Assembly (NCBI GenBank): GCA_903919625.1
Contig: CAIXIZ010000199.1
Coordinates: 1 to 17,265 of the forward strand
Source of the DNA: an uncultured Verrucomicrobiota bacterium
GTDB lineage: Bacteria > Verrucomicrobiota > Verrucomicrobiia > Opitutales > Opitutaceae
DNA length: 17,265 nt
Direction of reading: 5' to 3'
Below, piece by piece: positions 8,026-14,632 of the stretch. The notes beneath the pieces were generated by a model. It searched no databases. It saw nothing but the letters and a program-made list of their open reading frames with translations, and had not been told where the DNA came from. The position numbers and the translations under genes are program-made. Position 1 is the stretch's first letter. Every line of letters starts with the position of its first letter.

Positions 8026-8994
8026 ATGTCATTCCGCCACGCCCACTCCCCTGCCCTGTCCGTCCTGGCATTTCTGGCCCTTGCTGCGTCGCTTCGCGCC
8101 GCACCTCCTTCGGTAGACCCGGCCAAAATAACCGGCCCCGACGCCTGTATCGCCTGCCACAAGCTGGAAGGGGCGGCATGGCAGGAAATGAAGCATTATA
8201 AGACTTTCGACGAGTTGCACCGCCGCCCCGAAGCCAAGGACATCGCCAGCAAGCTCGACATCGCCAACATCAAAAACGAGGGGATCTGTGTCACCTGCCA
8301 CTATACCACCCAAGGTGCGCCAGGTGCGACCAAGACCATCGCCGGGGTTTCCTGCGAGCTGTGCCACGGCGTCGGCACCGACTGGGTGAAGGTGCACAAT
8401 GACAAAACCAACCCCAACCATTTTGCTGACGCCGAAAAACTGGGTTTCATCCCGCCCACCAATCTTTACCGTCTCGCCTCCAATTGCTTTCAGTGTCACA
8501 CGATTCCCAACGAGAAACTCGTCAACACAGGCGGACATCAGGCCGGCAGCCCGATTGAACTGGTTGCGTGGACCCAGGGCGAGGTGCGCCACCACTTCCT
8601 GAACGGCAAAGCCAATGCCGAGGCCACCCCCGAGCGCAAACGCATGCTCTATCTGGTGGGCCGCATCGTGGACCTGGAATACAGCTTGCGCGGGGTGGCC
8701 GAGGCCACGGAAAACGCGAACTATGCCAAATCCATGGCCCGGCGCGCCCAGGCGGCCAAGGCCGAGCTGAAGAAAATCGCCGAGTTGGTGCCCAAGGACG
8801 AGATCAAGGCCATCGCGGCCGCAGCCGATGGGGCCGCCCTTAAGCTCAACAATAAGGAACAGTTGGTGGCCGCAGCTAAAGCAATCTCCGATCTCGGGCA
8901 AAAGGTTAGCGATACCTACAAGGGAGCTGACCTCGCTGCCCTCGACTCACTGCTTCCGACGGCCTACCAAGGCACGCCATTCACGGCGCCTTAA
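8026..8994 (+). CDS. Secreted tetrahaem cytochrome c (cytochrome c554-like)
   Basis: Periplasmic electron carrier of 322 residues. A signal peptide covers about residues 1-26 (hydrophobic SVLAFLALAASLRA). Four haem-attachment motifs follow: CIACH (41-45), CVTCH (88-92), CELCH (110-114) and CFQCH (154-158). Extra histidines at 58, 65, 124, 132, 171 and 189-190 could be distal iron ligands; the MKHYKTFDEL segment after the first haem is typical of cytochrome c554-like folds. The last 120 residues are haem-free, Ala/Lys-rich and predicted helical, starting with YLVGRIVDLEYSLRG. It is the first gene of a four-gene plus-strand cluster and lies 50 bases before the CNB-ferredoxin gene. No catalytic haem motif such as CxxCK is present, so transfer rather than reduction is favoured, though an enzymatic role is not excluded. 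Confidence 0.92.
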   Translation: MSFRHAHSPALSVLAFLALAASLRAAPPSVDPAKITGPDACIACHKLEGAAWQEMKHYKTFDELHRRPEAKDIASKLDIANIKNEGICVTCHYTTQGAPGATKTIAGVSCELCHGVGTDWVKVHNDKTNPNHFADAEKLGFIPPTNLYRLASNCFQCHTIPNEKLVNTGGHQAGSPIELVAWTQGEVRHHFLNGKANAEATPERKRMLYLVGRIVDLEYSLRGVAEATENANYAKSMARRAQAAKAELKKIAELVPKDEIKAIAAAADGAALKLNNKEQLVAAAKAISDLGQKVSDTYKGADLAALDSLLPTAYQGTPFTAP

Positions 8995-9044
8995 CCTGTC
9001 CCTCTGCCGGCTGCACCCGGCCCGCCCGCCCACATCCACAAACC

Positions 9045-10826
9045 ATGGCCGAAATCACCGCGACTATCTCCCGCCCACAGCGGTGGGATGTGCCTTTTGA
9101 CGACAAGATGGACGCGGACGCGGTGGATCGCGTGCTTTCTATCCCGCCATTCAGTCGCATCGATGCCAGCCAGTTTCCCAAGAGCACGCCCTTACGCGAC
9201 ATCTTGCTCAATGACACCAGCCTGCGTTCATTCCGCAAAGGGGAGATTATCGTCCGCGAAGGTGACTATGGGAACTCGGCGTTTTTCATCATCCGTGGCT
9301 CCGTGAAGGTCACGCTCGGCAAAGATGCCATTCCGGCCGCGTTGCTTGGCCGTCGCGAATCGCGCAAGAAGAATTTTTTCGAGACGGTCAGTCAGCTCTG
9401 GCGCAATCCGCCTTTTCCCGAAGTCCGCGACACCGCCCGCTACCAGGCTGCCCGCGCCGGTACCCGGCGGGGTGACACCACCTCACCGCTCCCGGTCCCG
9501 GCCACTTCGCGCAACCCTTTCGGCCGGGCGACGGAAGCCAAGCCCGCGGGGATCTTCCTTTCCGACGTCCCCGCCGTGCTTAAAGGCGGCACCGCCACGC
9601 TCTCGGCCGGTTTGTTTTTTGGCGAAATTGCCGCGCTGGGCCGCACGCCGCGGACGGCGACCATTTTTGCCGACGAGGCCAGCGAACTCCTGGAAATCCG
9701 TTGGCAGGGGTTGCGGGAACTGCGGCTGCGGGCGCCGGAGATCAAAAAATTCGTCGATACCAATTACCGGAAATATTCCCTCGAGAACCACCTGCGCGAG
9801 ACGGAGTATTTCAAGGATCTGTCGCCGGAAGAGCTGAAGCTCGTCGCCGACCAGACCCGCTTCGAGACTTACGGCGGCTTCGACTGGCATACGGATTATA
9901 AAAAAAATCGCGACACCAACCCGATCGAGCGGCTACGGGGCGAGCCGGTCATCGCCGAGCAGGGCCAGTATGCCAACGGCCTGATCCTCATCCGCGCCGG
10001 CTTTGCCCGGCTGAGCCAGAAATACAACCATGGCGAACGCACCGCCAGTTACCTCGCGCGCGGCCAGATGTTTGGCTTCAAGGAAATCGCACACAACTGG
10101 CGCAGCAAGGAAAGCGTCTCCCTCCGCTATACGCTTCGCGCGCTCGGCTATGTGGATGTGCTGGTCGTGCCCACCGCCGTGGTCGAGCAATACGTGCTCC
10201 CGAAAATTGCCGCCGAAGATCTGCCCGCCTTGATCGAAACGAAGCATGAGGCGGAAAACCTCATCTCCCCTTTGGAGCAGGTGAGCGGCAAACTGCCCAC
10301 CGATTTCGTGGAATTTCTGGTCGACAACCGTTTTATCAACGGTCGTGCCACCATGCTGATTGATCTGGAGCGTTGCACCCGCTGTGATGACTGCGTCCGG
10401 GCCTGTGCCGCCAGCCATGACAACAACCCCCGGTTCGTCCGGCATGGCCAGCAGCTCGGTTCGTACATGGTCGCCAATGCCTGCATGCATTGCCTCGATC
10501 CGGTTTGCATGATTGGCTGCCCGACCGGGGCCATTTCGCGCGACGCCGCCGGCGGCCAGGTCGTCATCAACGACACCACCTGCATCGGCTGCTCGACCTG
10601 CGCGAACAGTTGCCCCTACAACAATATCCAGATGGTCGAAATCCGCGACGCACGCGGGGAACCGCTCCTCGATCAGGAAAAGCGCCCGGTCACCAAGGCC
10701 GCCAAGTGTGATCTCTGTCTGGAACAGCCCGCCGGACCGGCGTGCGTGCGCGCCTGCCCGCACGATGCCCTCGCCCGTCTCAACATTCGCGACACTGACA
10801 CCCTCGCCGCATGGCTGCAACGCTGA
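9045..10826 (+). CDS. Cyclic-nucleotide-binding domain / four-cluster 4Fe-4S ferredoxin fusion protein
   Basis: A 593-residue protein without signal peptide or membrane segment, so cytoplasmic. Residues ~45-240 form a first CNB domain with an intact phosphate-binding cassette (FGEIAALGRTPRTAT, 192-206, including the Arg before TAT), interrupted by an unusual insertion at ~93-183. Residues ~253-390 form a second CNB domain (GEPVIAEQGQYANGLILIRAG) whose cassette is degenerate (FGFKEIAHNWRSKES), so it probably does not bind nucleotide. Residues ~436-575 form a DmsB/NrfC/PsrB-like electron-transfer domain with sixteen cysteines in four groups: 444/447/450/454, 480/483/488/492, 513/516/519/523 and 555/558/567/571. 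There is no helix-turn-helix, so it is not a CRP/FNR regulator. It overlaps the cytochrome b gene by 16 bases. It probably feeds electrons to, or accepts them from, the membrane cytochrome b. Confidence 0.92.
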   Translation: MAEITATISRPQRWDVPFDDKMDADAVDRVLSIPPFSRIDASQFPKSTPLRDILLNDTSLRSFRKGEIIVREGDYGNSAFFIIRGSVKVTLGKDAIPAALLGRRESRKKNFFETVSQLWRNPPFPEVRDTARYQAARAGTRRGDTTSPLPVPATSRNPFGRATEAKPAGIFLSDVPAVLKGGTATLSAGLFFGEIAALGRTPRTATIFADEASELLEIRWQGLRELRLRAPEIKKFVDTNYRKYSLENHLRETEYFKDLSPEELKLVADQTRFETYGGFDWHTDYKKNRDTNPIERLRGEPVIAEQGQYANGLILIRAGFARLSQKYNHGERTASYLARGQMFGFKEIAHNWRSKESVSLRYTLRALGYVDVLVVPTAVVEQYVLPKIAAEDLPALIETKHEAENLISPLEQVSGKLPTDFVEFLVDNRFINGRATMLIDLERCTRCDDCVRACAASHDNNPRFVRHGQQLGSYMVANACMHCLDPVCMIGCPTGAISRDAAGGQVVINDTTCIGCSTCANSCPYNNIQMVEIRDARGEPLLDQEKRPVTKAAKCDLCLEQPAGPACVRACPHDALARLNIRDTDTLAAWLQR

Positions 10827-11647
10827 CCACCTCCCACCGCCGCATTTTGCTTCGCACCGGCCTGCTCGCGCTGGCCGGGGTTGGGGCCTGGACGTGGCAA
10901 CGCCATCTGGCCACCTCGCTGCACCATACCGCCATCGCCACCGGGTTGGCGCTCTTTCTCACCTGTCTCGCCCTCGCGCTGTTCAATGCCCGGAAAAAGC
11001 TCCCCTTCCTGCCTTTGTTACGTGCCGCGACCTGGACCCAGTTTCATATCTATTTTGGGTGGTTTTCGATTTTACTTTTTCTCCTCCATATCGGCTTTCG
11101 TTGGCCGGATGGTCCGTTTGAGGTGCTGCTGGCCAGCGTATTTTCCCTGGTGGCACTCAGTGGGGTGGTCGGTCTGTTTCTCTCCCGCACCCTGCCCTCG
11201 CGTCTGACCCACCACGGCGAGAATGTCATCTACGAACGCATCCCCGCCCTGCGGGCAAAACTGCAGCGCGATGTCGAGGCCATTGTCCTGAAAAGCGTCG
11301 AGGAAACCAAATCCTGCACCATTGCCGACTTTTACGCTGCGCAACTCAAGCGGTACTTTGACCGGCCGCGTAATTTTTTCCACTATCTCACGCGGGGGCA
11401 GGCCCCATTGAAGGGCATCCTGGGCGAGATCCGCCTGCTGGAGCGTTATACCAACGAACGGGAACACGCCATCCTGGCCGAACTCACCGAGTGCCTTCAC
11501 GCCAAGGAGAATCTTGATTTCCAACTCGCCGGACAGGGTTTGCTTAAATACTGGCTCTTCGTGCATATCCCGCTCACCGCCAGCCTGTTGCTCCTCGGTG
11601 CCTTTCACGGACTGTATGTCTTTTACTTTGCCGGTGGCCTCCGCTGA
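10811..11647 (+). CDS. Membrane di-haem cytochrome b
   Basis: Integral membrane protein of 278 residues with five likely helices, at about 14-31, 39-58, 75-95, 104-125 and 248-272. Helix 3 carries His79 and His93, and helix 5 carries His252 and His266. Both pairs are 14 residues apart on parallel helices, exactly the spacing used by cytochrome b of the bc1 complex to hold two stacked haems. Positive charges (RRILLR at the start, NARKK after helix 2) put the N-terminus and a 120-residue loop between helices 4 and 5 in the cytoplasm, facing the CNB-ferredoxin. The gene overlaps that one by 16 bases and ends 6 bases before the decahaem gene. It is a good candidate for the membrane step between cytoplasmic iron-sulfur clusters and periplasmic haems. 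It lacks ferric-reductase flavin domains and is not a NrfD-type subunit. Confidence 0.82.
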   Translation: MAATLTTSHRRILLRTGLLALAGVGAWTWQRHLATSLHHTAIATGLALFLTCLALALFNARKKLPFLPLLRAATWTQFHIYFGWFSILLFLLHIGFRWPDGPFEVLLASVFSLVALSGVVGLFLSRTLPSRLTHHGENVIYERIPALRAKLQRDVEAIVLKSVEETKSCTIADFYAAQLKRYFDRPRNFFHYLTRGQAPLKGILGEIRLLERYTNEREHAILAELTECLHAKENLDFQLAGQGLLKYWLFVHIPLTASLLLLGAFHGLYVFYFAGGLR

Positions 11648-11653
11648 TCCGCC

Positions 11654-13939
11654 ATGAAACGCCTCCAGCCATTCGATTTCAAATCCAGCACTTACGAGCG
11701 CCCCGACCAGGAGTGGGTTTGCGGCCGTAAGGAATGCGGCGAAGCCTGCCCCCTCGGCCCCGATCTCAAGGGCAAATGTCGGACCAAAGCCGAATGTCAG
11801 CCGCGCAAGGATGGCGCCCGCTGGTCCTGCACCCGTCCGGATTCTCGCGGTGGCAAATGCCCCGATGGTCCGCTGCCCGACGGAACCTGCTGCCGATCGA
11901 TCCCGCCCTGCACGCCCCGTCGCAGCGTCCGCGCCCGTCGCCGGATGACGGTTTTGCTGATGTCCGCTCTCACACTCGGCGGACTTTTCGTCGCCCTCGG
12001 TCATCCCCGTCGCGATACTTTCTTCAATCCCGGTCCCTTGACCGCCCCGCACGCCGCCGGAGCGGCCAATTGCGCCCTCTGCCACACTGCCGCGCAATTT
12101 TCCTCCCAGGATTGGTTCAAGGGCGCATTGGCCGAAGGCAGTGTTCATTCCGATTCACAACTCTGCGCCAAGTGCCACAACTTGGGGCCGCAGTCCGGGC
12201 TGGCGCACAATCTCGCGCCGGCCACGCTCAGCAGCCTGACCAAAAAAATCTCCGGTCATCCCGCCCCGCCGTCTGGTGAGGATGGTGAAATTGTCCCCAC
12301 GGATTCTGCCAACCAACTCGCCTGCGCCACCTGCCATCGCGAGCACCATGGGCGCGATGCCGACCTGAAAAAAATCGCCGACGCGAGCTGCCAGGTCTGC
12401 CATGCCAAAAAATTTGAGAGCTTTGCCTCGGGACATCCCGATTTTGGCAGCTATCCCTACGTTCGTCGGACGCGCATTGAGTTCGATCATGTCGCGCATC
12501 TCACCAATTACTTCAAGAACGCCAGGGCGGGCCAGGCCACCCCCCAGTGTAACGACTGTCATACGACCGCACCCGACAACCGGCTGATGCTCACCAAGAG
12601 CTTTGCCGCCAACTGTGCGGCCTGTCACCTCGATGCCATCATCAAGCCCGGCGCGAAAGGCATCGCGGTGCTTGCCATCCCGGGTCTCGACAAAAAGTCA
12701 CTCGACGCCAAGACCGCCGGCATCGGCCAGTGGCCCGGCGATGCCGATGGTGAGATTACACCCTTCATGCGCCAATTGCTGGCGGCCGATGCCAAGACCG
12801 CCGCCGCCCTCGCCACCCTCAAGGATGCTGATCTGACCAATCTCTCGACGGCCAAACCGGAAACCCTGGCTGCCGCGGAACAGCTTGCCTGGGCCGTCAA
12901 GGAACTGATCGCCGATCTCATCAGCACCGGTCATGCGGTGCTGCAAAAGCGCCTTGGCACGTCTGCTTCACCTGCCGCACTCGGCCAGCTCCCGTCCGAG
13001 AGCATGCAGGCGTTCACCCAGCCTGGCTGGTGGCCCGATCTCCTCACCGAAGTCGCCGCCCACCGGGCCGGTCTGCCTCCGACCAAACCCGTTCCGCCCG
13101 TGCCAAAGGCCGGCGTTTCAAGCCCAGCTTCCTCCGCAACTGCTCCAGTTGCCACCACCGCCAAACCTGCCGCCACAGATGATATCCTCGGAGATGACAT
13201 TTTGACTGCGCCAGCCAAACCCGCGACCCCACCGCCTGCCCCGGCCAAGCCGGCGGTGGCCGACGACATCTTGGGCGGAGATGATATTCTTTCAGGCCCC
13301 ACCCCGGCCGCACCGGCGAAACCTGCGACACCCGCAGCGCCCAAAGCCCCCACTCCGGTCGCGCCGGAAAAATGGGCCGCTGGCGGTGGCTGGCAGGTTT
13401 CGTCCGCTGACTACACTTTGCGCTATAAACCGGCCGGTCACGGCGATGCCTTCCTCCAAGCCTGGCTGGACCTCACCGCGCAAGCCGCCACCGAAAATAA
13501 TACCACCGCGCGCACCATTTTTGACCAGATTTCCAGCGCCAGCACCTGCCTGAAATGCCACAGTGTGGATGCGACCCCCGCTAAAAGCGCTCCCACCGCT
13601 GCGCTTTTGGTCAACTGGCATGCCAATACCCCGGCGCCCCAGACGCACTCATTCACCAAATTTTCCCATGGAACGCATTTCAGCCTGCTCGATGAAAAAG
13701 GCTGCCAGACCTGTCACCAGCTCGCCCCGGCCGCGAGTGGCACCAATTCGAGCTATACCGCGGCTTTCAAGGACAACCATGATACGGCAAAATTCATCAG
13801 CAGCTTTCAACCTTTGAAACAGGCGACCTGCGCCCAATGCCATGTTGAACGCGCCGCCGGTACCAGCTGCCTGCTTTGCCACAATTATCATGTGGGCGAC
13901 ATTGCCGTGGCGAAGGTCCGTACCGGTTTAACCCACTAA
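11654..13939 (+). CDS. Membrane-anchored decahaem cytochrome c with cysteine-rich cytoplasmic N-terminus
   Basis: A 761-residue protein. Residues 1-94 hold ten cysteines (23, 28, 32, 42, 48, 59, 69, 79, 80, 86) and end in a strongly basic stretch (RRSVRARRR). One membrane helix follows (~98-116), so this part stays in the cytoplasm. The periplasmic part has ten CxxCH motifs: 140, 171, 224, 246, 299 and 321, then 632, 684, 726 and 739. The two haem groups are separated by about 300 haem-free residues, including a Pro/Ala-rich linker (481-573) with four DDIL motifs. Segments such as FDHVAHL (277-283) and FSHGTHF (670-676) supply probable distal histidines, as in c3/c7-type cytochromes. It is the last gene of the redox cluster, 6 bases after the cytochrome b gene. 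The cysteine-rich region may bind metal or iron-sulfur, which is inference. Confidence 0.9.
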   Translation: MKRLQPFDFKSSTYERPDQEWVCGRKECGEACPLGPDLKGKCRTKAECQPRKDGARWSCTRPDSRGGKCPDGPLPDGTCCRSIPPCTPRRSVRARRRMTVLLMSALTLGGLFVALGHPRRDTFFNPGPLTAPHAAGAANCALCHTAAQFSSQDWFKGALAEGSVHSDSQLCAKCHNLGPQSGLAHNLAPATLSSLTKKISGHPAPPSGEDGEIVPTDSANQLACATCHREHHGRDADLKKIADASCQVCHAKKFESFASGHPDFGSYPYVRRTRIEFDHVAHLTNYFKNARAGQATPQCNDCHTTAPDNRLMLTKSFAANCAACHLDAIIKPGAKGIAVLAIPGLDKKSLDAKTAGIGQWPGDADGEITPFMRQLLAADAKTAAALATLKDADLTNLSTAKPETLAAAEQLAWAVKELIADLISTGHAVLQKRLGTSASPAALGQLPSESMQAFTQPGWWPDLLTEVAAHRAGLPPTKPVPPVPKAGVSSPASSATAPVATTAKPAATDDILGDDILTAPAKPATPPPAPAKPAVADDILGGDDILSGPTPAAPAKPATPAAPKAPTPVAPEKWAAGGGWQVSSADYTLRYKPAGHGDAFLQAWLDLTAQAATENNTTARTIFDQISSASTCLKCHSVDATPAKSAPTAALLVNWHANTPAPQTHSFTKFSHGTHFSLLDEKGCQTCHQLAPAASGTNSSYTAAFKDNHDTAKFISSFQPLKQATCAQCHVERAAGTSCLLCHNYHVGDIAVAKVRTGLTH
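13178..13291 (+). repeat. Degenerate DDIL-containing repeat in the decahaem cytochrome linker
   Basis: Residues 509-546 of the decahaem protein contain TDDILGDDIL and then ADDILGGDDIL, each followed by a Pro/Ala/Lys-rich stretch containing AKPATP. The two units are similar as protein but use different codons, so this is not a recent DNA duplication and suggests the motif is kept for its protein function. Confidence 0.6.
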
Positions 13940-13994
13940 ACGGGGTCTGACCAGCCTTGGCTTGCGACCTGGGGTGTTTGTGCAATGCTGCGCC

Positions 13995-14558
13995 ATGCTT
14001 TGGAAACGACTGGCCGTCGGCGTGTTGGCCGGACTGGAGAAAATCCTCAACCGGGCGCTGGGAGTTGTTGGCGCAATTGTCGGCGCCCAACTGCCGGAAT
14101 TCATGCAGCAATATCGCCAGCAACTGGTCGCGCGGCTCGACGAAGCGCGCCGGCTGCTGGCGAACTTTGCCCAGGTGGCGCACCAGGCCGGGCTGTCGTT
14201 GGAACAATATCTTGCCCGTCTCGCGGGCAATCCGGATCCGGTTGCCAGTCAAACGGGCCGCGTGATCCGAAATCTTTCGCAGCGGGTGGATGATCTGGCT
14301 GCTGCGGAACTGGCCTGGAGCAATGCCAGCGGTTGGACGAGGCCATTTGCCTTTGGCCGTCATTTTGACCGTGAAATCGCCCGTTCGACCTGGTCGGTAT
14401 TTCGGCCCGCGGTTCCTACCACCATGGAAGGGGTGATCTATGCGGGGGGCGGGCTGGCCCTCGCGCTGGTGGTTTATCACTTTTTGATCAAAGGCCTGCT
14501 CCGCGTTTATTTTCGTCGGGACTCCGTCAAGTTGGGCGATCCGGCGGGCCGTCAATGA
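13995..14558 (+). CDS. DUF2937-like small membrane protein
   Basis: A 187-residue protein with a hydrophobic segment near the N-terminus (ALGVVGAIVGAQLPEF), a charged helical middle (QQYRQQLVARLDEARRLLANF) and a second membrane helix near the C-terminus (GVIYAGGGLALALVVYHFLI). This layout and the GAQLPEFMQQY region fit the DUF2937 family, whose function is unknown; the assignment is by pattern memory. ATG at 13995 is chosen because it immediately precedes a basic-hydrophobic start (MLWKRLAVG); an in-frame ATG at 13962 would add eleven residues. No clear Shine-Dalgarno supports either. It begins 55 bases after the decahaem gene on the same strand, so it could be co-transcribed, but nothing else ties it to electron transfer. 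Confidence 0.72.
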   Translation: MLWKRLAVGVLAGLEKILNRALGVVGAIVGAQLPEFMQQYRQQLVARLDEARRLLANFAQVAHQAGLSLEQYLARLAGNPDPVASQTGRVIRNLSQRVDDLAAAELAWSNASGWTRPFAFGRHFDREIARSTWSVFRPAVPTTMEGVIYAGGGLALALVVYHFLIKGLLRVYFRRDSVKLGDPAGRQ

Positions 14559-14577
14559 AGCACCCAGGCCCACGGGT

Positions 14578-14593
14578 TGATGCCGCTGCATCA
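14578..14593. terminator. Weak hairpin between convergent genes
   Basis: TGATGCCGCTGCATCA forms a 6-bp stem with a 4-base loop in the 74-base gap between the DUF2937-like gene and the convergent kinase gene. Its position suits a two-way terminator, but there is no T-run on either side, so the call is weak. Confidence 0.25.
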
Positions 14594-14632
14594 CCGGCGG
14601 ACGAACCTCGGTGGAGTCTCCCGGCAGCAAGG

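Noticed and set aside
8029..8901. Minus-strand open frame of 290 codons
   Set aside because: Exactly opposite the tetrahaem cytochrome, which has four CxxCH motifs and a signal peptide.
9045..10826. CRP/FNR-type transcription regulator
   Set aside because: CNB domains are present but no helix-turn-helix; the C-terminus is a complete four-cluster ferredoxin.
11072..12148. Minus-strand open frame of 358 codons
   Set aside because: Spans two plus-strand cytochrome genes antisense; composition is Gly/Ala-rich shadow sequence.
8026..13939. Outer-membrane MtrABC-like extracellular electron conduit
   Set aside because: No beta-barrel porin and no lipoprotein signal on the cytochromes; the decahaem protein has an inner-membrane signal anchor instead.
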